Positions 53,925 through 63,627 are shown, numbered from the stretch's first letter. The stretch is DNA of 64,000 nucleotides from Bacillus infantis (GCF_020171945.1 NZ_JAIVAP010000001.1:434001-498000); one strand, 5' to 3'. Notes: generated from the sequence alone by a model not told the origin. Translations and numbers: made by a program.

Positions 53925-54692
53925 CTATAATACTTGATGCAGGCTGGAAGATACATGGATGTCATTAAGATTTACCTGGAGCTTTACGAAGGTTTGGGCG
54001 ATTTCCGGCCGAATCCCCGTCAGTTTTACTGTCATTCCTGTAATCTTGATCGCTTTTACTACTCTTAGAAGCTCATGGGCAATGCGGGTATCAATGAATT
54101 CTACCCCAGACAAATCAATGACCATACAGTTCAATGACCGGCTTGCTCCGTACTGAAGAGCCTTTTCCATCAAATCATTCGTTCTTTTAGTATCCAAGTC
54201 CCCTACAAGTGATATTACTCCGATATCTTCTGATACCCTGATGATAGGAATAGACAGCATGCTGACCTTGGCTTCTGCTGCCAGCAAACGTGTTCGAAGA
54301 GCAGTGGACGATTTCTCGCTGGTCCAGCATATAATATCATCGGCCGTTTGGTGAAATTGACGATCCCATTGCTCATAAAGTTCATCGGCCCACTGTTTTT
54401 GCTTGGCTGTCAGCCTTAACTTTGCTGATGCATCCTCCCTGAAGGAACAAATCTCTTCTATTAAAAATTCAGGCGGAGTTCCTGCTGCCAGCAGCTGATT
54501 GAGATGGTGTTCCCAAGAGCCTATTGTAGCTTTTCTATACTCTTTGTCCGGATGGAATGCCTCGGCAAGCATATCAGCCAAATTATTTCTCCAATGAGTA
54601 AGGGTACTTTTCCACTCGGGAGGAAAATCATGAGGATCCTTCTCTACATAAACACTTTTGGTGATTTCTCTCATGGTATCAGTATATTTCAT
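53925..54692 (-). CDS. RsbR-like STAS domain protein
   Basis: A 255-residue protein with an N-terminal helical RsbR/RsbRD-like domain (about 1-150) and a C-terminal STAS domain (about 155-250): IIRVSEDIGVISLVGDLDTK, VIDLSGVEFIDTRIAHELLR. This is the plan of RsbT co-antagonists in stressosomes that control SigB. Whether the conserved threonine of the STAS phospho-site is present (VEFIDTRIA holds one) suggests phosphorylation is possible. The ATG at 54692 has GGAG eight bases upstream. Confidence 0.88.
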   Translation of the reverse strand: MKYTDTMREITKSVYVEKDPHDFPPEWKSTLTHWRNNLADMLAEAFHPDKEYRKATIGSWEHHLNQLLAAGTPPEFLIEEICSFREDASAKLRLTAKQKQWADELYEQWDRQFHQTADDIICWTSEKSSTALRTRLLAAEAKVSMLSIPIIRVSEDIGVISLVGDLDTKRTNDLMEKALQYGASRSLNCMVIDLSGVEFIDTRIAHELLRVVKAIKITGMTVKLTGIRPEIAQTFVKLQVNLNDIHVSSSLHQVL

Positions 54693-54930
54693 TTCTTTCT
54701 CTCCGTTCTTCATAGAATCCTATTATATTGCAGCGTACAACCTGATGAAGAAGGATTCAGCTATTATTCCCTCTGATCCTTCCTTTTCCAGTATGAGGGG
54801 AAATCAAACGGAAAAGGAAAATAAGAATGTGGCTGGTTTGACCCGGCAGTTTCAGAGTTTAAAAATTGACAGTCTTTAAATTTATTTCCAGTTTAATCCA
54901 TACTATATTCAAAGGATAAGGAGTGATATC

Positions 54931-55428
54931 ATGTCAGATGTTTTTGTATATTGGGGACACGCCAGGATTAAGCTTTCCTGGGTTAAAAGCAGTACTTTGC
55001 CGCCATTTAATCTGATAACAAGCATCCATAGTTATTGCTTTTATGAAGAACAATTACTGCTCGTCAATCTGAATGAACGCGGATGGAATTTCCCGGGGGC
55101 ATTTAGAGGAAAATGAGACACCTGAAGAGTGCTGCAGACGTGAAGCCCTGGACGAGGGATATGCCGCAGGAGTTTCCACCCTTCTTGGATATATCACCGT
55201 CAGCCAGGGAAATCCGTTTTGGAATGAAAGCAGCCCTTATCCCAAGATAGGATTCCAGGTTATTTACTTTATGGAAAGAGCAGCTCCACCCTTTTGAAGG
55301 TGAAATATGAATCTGCAGAAATGATGCTTATTGATTCTGAAAAAGCCTCTCTATGGTATAAAGGCTGGAATTCGCTTTACGAAGATATACTAAATGATTC
55401 ACTGGCCAGCCTGAAGCTTAGAGCCTGA
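54931..55428 (+). pseudogene. NUDIX hydrolase pseudogene with several frame breaks
   Basis: The first frame reads to NERGWNFPG and stops. One frame over the NUDIX box follows: HLEENETPEECCRREALDEGY, shown here as a 21-residue span starting near 55102. The change falls in the G-run near 55096. A second break near 55272 leads into QLHPFEG, and a third near 55308 into KYESAEMMLIDSEKASLWYK. The box itself has lost a residue (REALDEGY for REVLEETGY). Three breaks plus a box deletion mark a decayed gene. Confidence 0.82.
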
Positions 55429-55465
55429 CCTGCAAATTTATAAAGGAGTCATTCGGGACACGAAG

Positions 55466-56038
55466 CTAAACATGCCAAAGCCTGGTAACACTTGAAAGCC
55501 TGAGATCCTCAAATTCCAATTTATATAAATCGGGCTTTGAGGAACTTAATAAAAATTCCAATCCATAATCTCTATTTAACTTACCCATCATAAGTGTCAT
55601 AACCGCCCCATGCGTACCTATGGCAATTTTCCTGCCCTGATTTTTTTTAATCAGATTAAGCAGTACTCTTGATGCCCTATCTTGACAAGCTCTGTTAGAC
55701 TCCCCGCCCGGCAAGGCATAATCAGGGTCGGAAAAAGACCGTTCCAGCAGCGTCAGCAATTTCTCTTTACTGATAATAGCTTCATCCGGCAAGAACACTC
55801 TTTCCTTCAGATCCTCAAAAACATGGATGTCCTTACTGAGCTGTGCTGCGGTCCCTTCCATTGTCTGGATCGCACGCTGATAAGGACTGGATGCGAACAC
55901 CTCAATTCCTTCATCCAAAAGGCATTCACACACCTTCTGTGCATCTCTTTTTCCCTTTTCAGTCAGCCCTCTTAATCTTTCATTTTCATTTTCTTTAGGC
56001 GACTCTCCATGCCTCACCATGTATATGTATGTTTTCAT
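55466..56038 (-). CDS. Histidine phosphatase family protein
   Basis: A 190-residue phosphoglycerate-mutase-like phosphatase: catalytic RHGES (H10) near the N-terminus, SSPYQRAIQT, and the second histidine in IAIGTHGAVMTLMM. Substrate unknown. The ATG at 56038 follows GGAG; the longer frame has no such site. Confidence 0.92.
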   Translation of the reverse strand: MKTYIYMVRHGESPKENENERLRGLTEKGKRDAQKVCECLLDEGIEVFASSPYQRAIQTMEGTAAQLSKDIHVFEDLKERVFLPDEAIISKEKLLTLLERSFSDPDYALPGGESNRACQDRASRVLLNLIKKNQGRKIAIGTHGAVMTLMMGKLNRDYGLEFLLSSSKPDLYKLEFEDLRLSSVTRLWHV

Positions 56039-56159
56039 AAGTTCTCCTTTGTCATTATATAGACGCGTCTTTACCCATATAAGCCCAGGCGGTCCAGGTA
56101 TTAAAAAGGAAAGGTTGACATTCCTTTCCCTTTCAGGCACTTATACCACATACAAACGG

Positions 56160-56354
56160 TCACTTTCTTTTTCTTCCAAACAGAAAATAGAAAAAAAATC
56201 CGTAAGTTGCTGCTATAAGCAGCAAGTGGGGAACAAAATGGAATTCTGCCGGGACGACCCAAAACAATATGACTGCCACTGCTATAACCGGCAGCATGAT
56301 CAGCAGCCACGCCCTGACAAGCTTATTATTCAGGCTAAAATCAAAGCGATCCAT
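56160..56354 (-). CDS. Small two-helix membrane protein
   Basis: A 64-residue protein: hydrophobic segments at about 14-36 and 42-58, ending FGRKRK. The ATG at 56354 has GGAGG seven bases upstream, better than the start at 56390. No family recognised. Confidence 0.75.
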   Translation of the reverse strand: MDRFDFSLNNKLVRAWLLIMLPVIAVAVILFWVVPAEFHFVPHLLLIAATYGFFFYFLFGRKRK

Positions 56355-56408
56355 ATGGACTCCTCCCTCTTTACGATTTTTGGGATACAAGGCTAAGACT
56401 TGAAGGCT

Positions 56409-56900
56409 TTAATTACCTGGCTGCAAAACCATGCGGATCGTCACTAATAAATGGCCCTCAAACTCCTCCTCAAACTCTTCGATATGCTCGAAACCTTTTG
56501 CAAGATAAAAATTCCTGCCAAGCTCATTATCTTTTTCTACATTTATATAAATCTCTTTCACACCAGCCAATTCCTCTATGCCTTTGTTGAGGAGAGAGGT
56601 TCCAATCCCTTTGCCCTGTGCTTCAGGGTAAAGATAGATGGCACCCAATTCTGCTTTCCCTTCCTTGTTTACAGGTGAAAAGTTAGCAAAGCCAACAATC
56701 TGCCCTTCTTCCTCGGCGACAAAAAGATGGGATCGCTCAATCCTTTGCAGCATTCTTTCACTGCTGTAAGCTGCAGCCAGAAACTGGTCCTGCACTTCCC
56801 TTGGAATGATGCCTTCATAGGTGGTGTGCCAGCTGGTCTTTGCTACGTTCTGTACCTGTTCAATATCGTGCGGTTCCATTTTTCGAATGATGGGTATCAT
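56409..56900 (-). CDS. GNAT family N-acetyltransferase
   Basis: A 163-residue GNAT enzyme: RKMEPHDIEQVQNVAKTSWH, YEGIIPREVQDQFLAAAYS, then AIYLYPEAQGKGIGTSLLNK with the acetyl-CoA loop and VEKDNELGRNFYLAKGFEHI. The opening region is that of the YhhY/SAS0976-like group. Substrate unknown. Confidence 0.93.
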   Translation of the reverse strand: MIPIIRKMEPHDIEQVQNVAKTSWHTTYEGIIPREVQDQFLAAAYSSERMLQRIERSHLFVAEEEGQIVGFANFSPVNKEGKAELGAIYLYPEAQGKGIGTSLLNKGIEELAGVKEIYINVEKDNELGRNFYLAKGFEHIEEFEEEFEGHLLVTIRMVLQPGN

Positions 56901-57132
56901 CTTTATTCTCCTCTGTTAAAATGCTGACAGCTGTTATTTTTTCATTCTCCTGTATGCTGTTCCATTTATCATGAACATATGAAGAAGAAAAATATATAGT
57001 AAGAGCACTGCAGGGATGCTATGCAGCTGGCTGAAAAAACATCCTGACTGTATGACCACCTTGAGGCGGACCCCACGCTAAAGCCGGGAAAATCGTACCT
57101 GGTATCTTCATAACCGGTACATCCACGGGAAT

Positions 57133-57657
57133 TTACAAAATTCTGCCCATAACCACCGTGCTATAATATTTACCGTCAGACAGCAGCTTATCCTTCCGCA
57201 ATACACCCTCAATTTCAAAGCCATATCTTTTATAAAGCTGGATGGCATTTTTATTCGTTTCCAGAACCTGAAGGGTGATTTTTTTTATTTCAGCTCCTTC
57301 TGCCCATCGAATGGAATCAATCAGAAGCTGTTTACCGATTCCATTTCCCCAATAATCTTTAAGAACGCATACTCCGAACTCCACCTTATGGGAAGTTCTT
57401 CTTAAATTGGAGCCCTCGCAGCGGGAAAATCCGACCAGTTTGCCTTCCGCTTCAGCTACCAGGAAAAGATGGTTCTGCTGCTTGCTGTCATTTACAATGA
57501 CTCTCTCGAATCCTTTTTCATCGATGAAATTTTCACCGCTCTCCCTGTCCATATTCTCTGTTTCGCCATCGATCTTCACCCTCAAATCCGAAAGGCTTTT
57601 AGCATCTTCTATCTTTGCTTCCCTTATTGAGAATATCTCTTTACCGCTCTGTACCAA
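57133..57657 (-). CDS. GNAT family N-acetyltransferase
   Basis: A 174-residue GNAT enzyme: FSIREAKIEDAKSLSDLRVK, GVCVLKDYWGNGIGKQLLID (acetyl-CoA loop), LQVLETNKNAIQLYKRYGFE. TTG start with AAGGAG upstream. Together with the 56.4-kb gene and a zinc-ribbon gene it forms a small same-strand group. Confidence 0.92.
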   Translation of the reverse strand: MVQSGKEIFSIREAKIEDAKSLSDLRVKIDGETENMDRESGENFIDEKGFERVIVNDSKQQNHLFLVAEAEGKLVGFSRCEGSNLRRTSHKVEFGVCVLKDYWGNGIGKQLLIDSIRWAEGAEIKKITLQVLETNKNAIQLYKRYGFEIEGVLRKDKLLSDGKYYSTVVMGRIL

Positions 57658-57675
57658 ACTAAATCTCTCCTTGAT

Positions 57676-57861
57676 TTAAAGTATCTTCTCAGGATTTCTT
57701 ACTTTGAAAAAGTGGACATACCCGCATTTCGCACAAAAAATGGCGTCAACCTCTGAATATTTCAGAACAGTTTTCTTCTTGAAAATTGACCCATAGCCTT
57801 TAAACTCGCCAGTTCCGCTTTCTGCTGAACCGCACTGAGGACAAACTTGTTCTTCGGTCAT
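57676..57861 (-). CDS. Small zinc-ribbon protein
   Basis: A 61-residue protein with CPQC (7-10) and CAKC (43-46), one complete four-cysteine zinc ribbon separated by KYSEVDAIF. GGAG lies seven bases before the ATG. Such proteins are annotated vaguely; the function is unknown. Confidence 0.82.
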   Translation of the reverse strand: MTEEQVCPQCGSAESGTGEFKGYGSIFKKKTVLKYSEVDAIFCAKCGYVHFFKVRNPEKIL

Positions 57862-57893
57862 CTTTAATCTCCTCTCAGCAAGCTTTTACTAAT

Positions 57894-58988
57894 TCAGGCA
57901 AACACATAGGCCATCTTCTCATTAAGAAGCAGGAAGGCCTTCTCCAACTGTTCTTTTGGCACCTCTCTATATATATCGCCAATACTGAGCTCAAAATAGC
58001 ATGAATGACCCTCTTTATCTCTTAAGTTACCAGTAAACCCTACGCCTGTTTCTTCCTGGACTTCCGTCAGGATCGGCTCGATTTCCTCCTTCTGATGCTG
58101 GAAATAGACATGAAACATATTGGATACTGGTATTGTTGGCAAAGTAGAAACACCTTTGCTGCTGTTAAACATTTCTGCAAGCTCCTTAGCTTCCTCATAA
58201 TAATCCGCCATTTTTTCTGAACGCCTGTCGAAATAAAAGTCTGCAGAAAGTATGTAAGGATAAAGACTGATCAAATCGCCTCCATGGCGGCGTTTCCATA
58301 TCTTTGATTTTTCGGTGAACTCTCTGCCTCCAGCAAGAATGGCGCCGGCAATCCCGCCGATCCCTTTGTAGAGTGAGATATAAACACTATCAAACAGTGA
58401 ACACACTTCTGCGGCTGTTTTTTCGTAAAACGGAAGCACTTCCAGCAATCGGGCACCGTCAAGCTGCAGCTTGATCCCTTTTTCCCGGCAATAGGCCGAT
58501 ATCTTCTCCAATGTCTCATAATCAGGAAGCTGTCCGCCGATTTCCCGCTGAGGCAATTCCAGCAGCAGGCAGGCAACCTCCTCTTCCATGCCGGTGACAT
58601 CCTCTAATTCAATCACCCTTGTTTTGTCTGCGAGCAGAACAGTTTCAATATGGTGCAGCTTTTTCAACCCGTCTTCTTCATGGATTTCAAGATGGCTTAA
58701 AGGATGGTAAGCCACCTTCGCAATCCCCTTTTCGTCGCACCAGATGCGCAGAGCGATCTGCTGGGCCATTGTACCGCTTGGGAAAAAAACAGCTGCCTCC
58801 TTTCCGAGCAGCTTAGCCATTTTATCCTGGAACTCTTCGATTACCTTCCCCTTGCCGTACATTTCACTCTCAATGTCTCCGCTGATATGATCGAATGCCT
58901 TTTTCAATACCTTTACATTCCGCTTGCCATGGCCTGCGAGCGGATATTCAGCCAAGCTGTATGATTCCTGGAGCGATTTAGTATGCAT
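57894..58988 (-). CDS. Threonine aldolase / beta-eliminating lyase family enzyme
   Basis: A 364-residue PLP enzyme of fold type I: EAAVFFPSGTMAQQIALRIW near residue 65, LQLDGARLLEVL, and the PLP lysine probably in VYISLYKGIGG. Most similar to low-specificity L-threonine aldolases, which cleave threonine to glycine and acetaldehyde. GGAG seven bases before the ATG. Confidence 0.9.
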   Translation of the reverse strand: MHTKSLQESYSLAEYPLAGHGKRNVKVLKKAFDHISGDIESEMYGKGKVIEEFQDKMAKLLGKEAAVFFPSGTMAQQIALRIWCDEKGIAKVAYHPLSHLEIHEEDGLKKLHHIETVLLADKTRVIELEDVTGMEEEVACLLLELPQREIGGQLPDYETLEKISAYCREKGIKLQLDGARLLEVLPFYEKTAAEVCSLFDSVYISLYKGIGGIAGAILAGGREFTEKSKIWKRRHGGDLISLYPYILSADFYFDRRSEKMADYYEEAKELAEMFNSSKGVSTLPTIPVSNMFHVYFQHQKEEIEPILTEVQEETGVGFTGNLRDKEGHSCYFELSIGDIYREVPKEQLEKAFLLLNEKMAYVFA

Positions 58989-59067
58989 ATGTATTCTCCT
59001 GTCTTTTCAGAATAATAGAATTATATCCCAAAGCGTGCTGCCGGGTCTATGGCTGCGCCGCTTCCAG

Positions 59068-59100
59068 AAAAAAAGGGCCGCCGATAATGGTTGCCCTTCT
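59068..59100 (-). terminator. Terminator of the DUF3949 gene
   Basis: Arms AAGGGC(C)/GCCCTT with a loop, then CTTTTTTT on the minus strand. Confidence 0.75.
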
Positions 59101-59105
59101 TAGTC

Positions 59106-59360
59106 TTATCCCTTTTTGAGTTTGTAAAATAAAGAGGCAATCAGGTTCGCTCCCCAAAAGAGGAAACCTTGAGCATTATAATGCAGCAGCTGATTCTCAA
59201 AGGTCATGTCGTCATAAAACTCTCCCTGAGCTTTTCCTTGTGCTTTTCGTTCCTGATCCATTTTTTTCAGCTCTTTTATATATCCATATTGAACTGGAGC
59301 GAGAATGAACGAAAGCAGCAGATAGATGCCAAGGATCCATAAAAAAATCATCCGGTCCAT
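59106..59360 (-). CDS. DUF3949-like small membrane protein
   Basis: An 84-residue protein with two hydrophobic segments (about 5-25, 62-80) and a polar middle with YIKELKKMDQERKAQGKAQG. Resembles DUF3949 proteins of Bacillus, function unknown. GGAG lies eight bases before the ATG. Confidence 0.75.
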   Translation of the reverse strand: MDRMIFLWILGIYLLLSFILAPVQYGYIKELKKMDQERKAQGKAQGEFYDDMTFENQLLHYNAQGFLFWGANLIASLFYKLKKG

Positions 59361-59641
59361 TTTTGCAGCTCCTTTCCAGTGGTTTTCCTATATTTACGAA
59401 TGGCAGCTTGGATAGGTTTCACTTTTTTCGAAATATTCCCTTTATTGTTAGTTTAGCCTTCTTTTTTGTTTGTAAACCAAAGGACTATTTTCATGGATCA
59501 GGATGATTTCTTTAGACCATAAACAAAAAAGCTGTCATTTTAGTCGACAGCCTGAATCATAGTGTTTTGATTTGAGATCATGGCAATTTGGGACTATCAG
59601 TTTGAATTTTTCGTTGTTTAGTTAGATCTTAGCCCTTGCTG

Positions 59642-59900
59642 GAACCCTCTATTTTACTTTTCAGTTTTCAGAGGGTCTTAGTTTGGATGACTAGAACCCT
59701 CTATCTCTTTTTTCAGCTTTCAGAGGGCTTTAGTTTGAATGACTAGAACCCTCTATCTCTCTTTTTAGCTTTCAGAGGGCTTTAGTTTGAATGACTAGAA
59801 CCCTCTATCTCTTTTTTCAGCTTTCAGAGGGCTTTATTCGGTCCGCTGGAATCCTCTTTTTAATCTTACAAAGTTTGAGGGGTCTTAGATCAGCCGGCTG
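59642..59900. repeat. Five tandem copies of a 52-bp repeat with inverted arms
   Basis: GAACCCTCT recurs at 59642, 59694, 59746 and 59798, exactly 52 bases apart, with a diverged unit at 59849. Each unit pairs CCCTCT with AGAGGG around a 19-base T-rich loop. In the fifth unit the arms are CCTC/GAGG plus a possible U-G pair, so pairing is kept while sequence drifts. No gene lies between 59361 and 60020. Confidence 0.9.
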
Positions 59901-60020
59901 GATCCGTTAGTTTTTTACTATTATAAAAGCCTAATTCCGCCTGTGGTGTCATTATTCCAAAAGTTTATCAGTTATCAACTAAGTAATAGGAGATTGCCTT
60001 CTTCATGGCCAGGCATTCTT

Positions 60021-61850
60021 TTAAGAAGCATCCTCAAACTGGCTATTATACAAATCAGCATAAAAACCATTCTGCCCCAGCAGCTCCTCATGATTTCCGC
60101 TTTCGATAATGTCCCCGTCCTTCATGACGAGAATCAGGTCGGCATTTTTGATGGTGGATAGCCTGTGGGCGATGACAAATGACGTTTTGCCTGCTGTCAG
60201 CTTATCCATTGCCTCCTGGATCAACACTTCTGTGCGTGTGTCGACAGAGCTTGTCGCTTCATCCAGAATGAGGAGCGGCGCATCTTTTACCATCGCCCGT
60301 GCTATGGTGATTAACTGCTTCTGTCCAGCAGAAAGATTTGCTTTATCATCGAGGATGGTATCATAGCCCATAGGAAGCGTCTGGATAAAATGATGCAGTC
60401 CAACGGCTTTGGCTGCTTCCACTACCTCCTGATCACTCACCCCTTTTCTGGAATAGACGATGTTTTCACGAATGCTTCCTTCAAACAGCCAAGTATCCTG
60501 AAGCACCATGCAGAACAGGCTGCGCAATTTTTCACGGCTCAACGCATTTGTCGGCATACCATCAATCAGGATTTCTCCCCCGTTTACTTCATAAAAGCGC
60601 ATCAGTAAATTGATGATGGTTGTCTTTCCTGCCCCTGTCGGTCCGACAATTGCCACTTTCTGCCCTGCTTTTGCGAGAGCAGAAAAATCATGGATAATCA
60701 TTGTATCTTCACTGTAGCCAAAGCGGACATTCTTAAATTCAACTTCCCCTTTGACATCAGTGAGAACAGTTTTCTTATTATCTTCATTTTCCAGCTCATC
60801 TTCAGCCAGAAACTCAAAAACACGCTCACTTGCAGCGGCTGTCGCCTGTAGATTTGCCGCTGCCTGTGCAAGCTGGGAAAGCGGCTGGGTGAACAGTCTG
60901 ATATAGATCATGAACGCGACGATTACGCCGAATGTAATTGAGCCGTTTACCGCCAGCACTGCGCCGACCACACAAACTACGACATACCCGAAATTGCCGA
61001 CAAACATCATAATCGGCATCATCAGTCCTGAAAGGAACTGCGACTTCCATGCGCTTTCGTACAGCCTTGTATTGATTTCGTGGAAGGCTGCCTTTGCTTC
61101 CGGCTCTCCGTTATATACCTTGACAACACTGTGGCCTGAATATATTTCTTCAATATGGCCGTTAAGCCTTCCCAGCTCTGCCTGCTGCTGGGCAAAGTAT
61201 TTCTGAGACTTGGATATTAAGAAACTCATAAACACAAAACCGACTAATGTTGAAAGAATGGCAGATACAGCCATGATCCAGTTTGTATAGAACATCATGA
61301 CGAGCGAGCCGAGGAACATTGTGATGGCCGATACCAATGTGCTTAAGCTTTGATTCATCGTCTGCCCGATCAGGTCGACGTCATTTGTCACGCGGCTTAG
61401 CACATCTCCGGTGCTGCCTGAATCAAAGTATTTCAATGGCATCCGGTTCATTTTGGAGGATAAATCGCTCCTTAAGTTCTTGGATACCCGCTGGGTGACT
61501 GTTGCCATGATGAATCCTTGAATATAATTGAACAGAAAACCCAATCCGTATAAAAAGGCGAGGATGGAAGCAATACTTACTACTTCGTCCAAATCGATTT
61601 TCGCCATCAGTCCTTCTGCAATCAGGTCAGTGATCCTGCTGAGAAGGTCCGGGCCGATGATACTGAAGATTGATGCTGCCATTGCAAGAACAAGGGCAGT
61701 CACAATAAACGGCAGATAGGCCCTGCAATAGGAAACCAGCTTCTTAATAGTCTTTTTGAAATTCTTTGGCTTTTGCCCGCCTGCAGGCCCCATAGCCTCT
61801 TGCCTGCCTTTTTGCCCAGCCCTATTGCGGTTAGATTTTTTATTAGCCAA
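60021..61850 (-). CDS. ABC transporter ATP-binding/permease protein (YfiC-like half)
   Basis: A 609-residue half-transporter: six-helix TMD (about 60-360), then an ATPase domain with GPTGAGKTTIINLL, signature LSAGQKQ, Walker B LLILDEATSSVDTRTE and AHRLSTI. The TTG start at 61850 follows AAGGAGG and overlaps the end of its partner gene. The basic N-terminus (NKKSNRNRAGQKGRQ) is unusual. It should pair with the next gene as a heterodimeric exporter. Confidence 0.93.
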   Translation of the reverse strand: MANKKSNRNRAGQKGRQEAMGPAGGQKPKNFKKTIKKLVSYCRAYLPFIVTALVLAMAASIFSIIGPDLLSRITDLIAEGLMAKIDLDEVVSIASILAFLYGLGFLFNYIQGFIMATVTQRVSKNLRSDLSSKMNRMPLKYFDSGSTGDVLSRVTNDVDLIGQTMNQSLSTLVSAITMFLGSLVMMFYTNWIMAVSAILSTLVGFVFMSFLISKSQKYFAQQQAELGRLNGHIEEIYSGHSVVKVYNGEPEAKAAFHEINTRLYESAWKSQFLSGLMMPIMMFVGNFGYVVVCVVGAVLAVNGSITFGVIVAFMIYIRLFTQPLSQLAQAAANLQATAAASERVFEFLAEDELENEDNKKTVLTDVKGEVEFKNVRFGYSEDTMIIHDFSALAKAGQKVAIVGPTGAGKTTIINLLMRFYEVNGGEILIDGMPTNALSREKLRSLFCMVLQDTWLFEGSIRENIVYSRKGVSDQEVVEAAKAVGLHHFIQTLPMGYDTILDDKANLSAGQKQLITIARAMVKDAPLLILDEATSSVDTRTEVLIQEAMDKLTAGKTSFVIAHRLSTIKNADLILVMKDGDIIESGNHEELLGQNGFYADLYNSQFEDAS

Positions 61851-63600
61851 TTTCCAGTTCCTCCTTTGACAGCTGAGAATAGGCAATCTCCTGATACACG
61901 CTGCAGCTGTCCAGCAATTCTTCATGCGTACCGATGCCGGTAATCTTTCCTTGATCCAGCACCACAATGCGGTCTGCATCTTTGATGGTTCCGATTCGCT
62001 GGGCAACAATCAGGGTTGTGCTGTCACTGGTTTCTTTTTTCAAAAGTGACCGCAGCCGCCTGTCTGTTTTATAATCAAGTGCCGAGAAGGAATCATCAAA
62101 CAGATAAATTTCCGGCTGCTTATAAATGGCCCTGGCAATGGACAGCCTTTGCTTCTGGCCGCCTGAAAGATTGGTTCCTCCCTGGGAAATCGCGCCTTTA
62201 TACTGGTCTTCCAACTTTTCAACAAATTCAGAGGCCTGCGCTATTTCTGCCGCTCTTTCTACCTTCTCTTCAGGTTCTGTCCTCCCGGTGCCGTAAGCGA
62301 TATTCTCCGATACTGTGCCGCTGAACAATACAGCCTTTTGCGAAACATATCCAAGCTTATCGCGGAGATCTTCCTGCCTGTATTCTTTAACATTGATGCC
62401 GTCAACCAGCACCTCGCCATCTGTGGCATCATAAAAGCGGGGAATCAGGTTAAGCAAGGTGCTTTTTCCGCTGCCTGTTGATCCGATAAAAGCGACAGTC
62501 TCCCCTTTATGGGCAGTGAAGCTGATATTCTGAAGGATATAATCTGCCGCATCCGGGTATTTGAAGCTTACATTCCGGAACTCAATCTCCCCTGCAGCTT
62601 TTGCATCATTCCCTCTTAAGCTGCCGTCAAGGATTTTGGAATCTGTTTGAAGCACTTCATTGATCCTCTTTGCGGATACCGTCGCACGCGGCAGCATCAC
62701 AAAGATAATCGAAAGCATCATGAATGCCATTATGACCTGCATGCTGTAAGAAGAGAACACGACCATATCAGAAAAAAGAGTCAGTTTGTCTGGCAAAGCT
62801 GCATTGTTGATGATAAAGGCACCAATCCAATAGATGGCAAGATTAATTCCCGACATAATCAATGTCATTACCGGCATCATGATCGCCATCGTCCTGCCTG
62901 TAAAAAGATTGGTCCTCATCAGCTCGCTGTTAGCCTTTTCAAACTTTTCTTCCTGGAATTCCTCAGCATTATAGGCCCTGACTACCCGGATTCCAGTGAG
63001 GTTTTCCCTTGTCACGCGATTCAGGTTGTCTGTTAAAGTCTGGATCACTTTGAATTTAGGGAGGGCAATGACAATGATGACAGCGAGCATCACCATAAGT
63101 ACGGCAACAGCAATCCCGGTCGCTGCTGTCCACTGCCAGCTCTTGCCCATTATTTTTAAAATGGCCCATACAGCCAGTATCGGCGCCTTGACAATCGCCT
63201 GCAATCCAACAGCAATCAGCAGCTGGATTTGTGTTATGTCATTGGTCGAACGGGTAATCAGACTTGGAGTTGAAAACCCATTGATTTCCTCCATCGAAAA
63301 CGACATTGTCTTTTCAAACACCATTCCGCGCAAGCGTACGGCAAACCCGGCAGCTACCTGTGCGGCAAAAAAGCCGACAATCATGGCAGCAGCCATACTG
63401 CCGATGGCACATAATAGCATGTAGCCGCCCTGAATAAGGACATCGCCCATGCTGCTGCCTTCAGTCTGGACCAGCATGGTGATTTCATGCATATATTCAG
63501 GCAGCTTTAAATCAAGCCAGACCTGGATAATGATAAATACGAGGCTGCACAGGACAAGCAGCCAATCTTTCCCCTTAAAATGCTTAAACATAGCAAGCAT
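61843..63600 (-). CDS. ABC transporter ATP-binding/permease protein (YfiB-like half)
   Basis: A 585-residue half-transporter: six-helix TMD (about 15-320), then GSTGSGKSTLLNLIPRFYDA, signature LSGGQKQRLSIARAIYK, Walker B YLFDDSFSALDYKTD (catalytic E replaced by D in DDS) and AQRIGTI (H replaced by Q). These changes mark the degenerate ATPase site of a heterodimeric exporter; the partner has the canonical DEA and H-loop. Overlaps the next gene. Substrates are probably drugs or lipids. Confidence 0.93.
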   Translation of the reverse strand: MLAMFKHFKGKDWLLVLCSLVFIIIQVWLDLKLPEYMHEITMLVQTEGSSMGDVLIQGGYMLLCAIGSMAAAMIVGFFAAQVAAGFAVRLRGMVFEKTMSFSMEEINGFSTPSLITRSTNDITQIQLLIAVGLQAIVKAPILAVWAILKIMGKSWQWTAATGIAVAVLMVMLAVIIVIALPKFKVIQTLTDNLNRVTRENLTGIRVVRAYNAEEFQEEKFEKANSELMRTNLFTGRTMAIMMPVMTLIMSGINLAIYWIGAFIINNAALPDKLTLFSDMVVFSSYSMQVIMAFMMLSIIFVMLPRATVSAKRINEVLQTDSKILDGSLRGNDAKAAGEIEFRNVSFKYPDAADYILQNISFTAHKGETVAFIGSTGSGKSTLLNLIPRFYDATDGEVLVDGINVKEYRQEDLRDKLGYVSQKAVLFSGTVSENIAYGTGRTEPEEKVERAAEIAQASEFVEKLEDQYKGAISQGGTNLSGGQKQRLSIARAIYKQPEIYLFDDSFSALDYKTDRRLRSLLKKETSDSTTLIVAQRIGTIKDADRIVVLDQGKITGIGTHEELLDSCSVYQEIAYSQLSKEELEIG

Positions 63601-63627
63601 CCGCCAAATTCCCCCTTGATATTTCTT

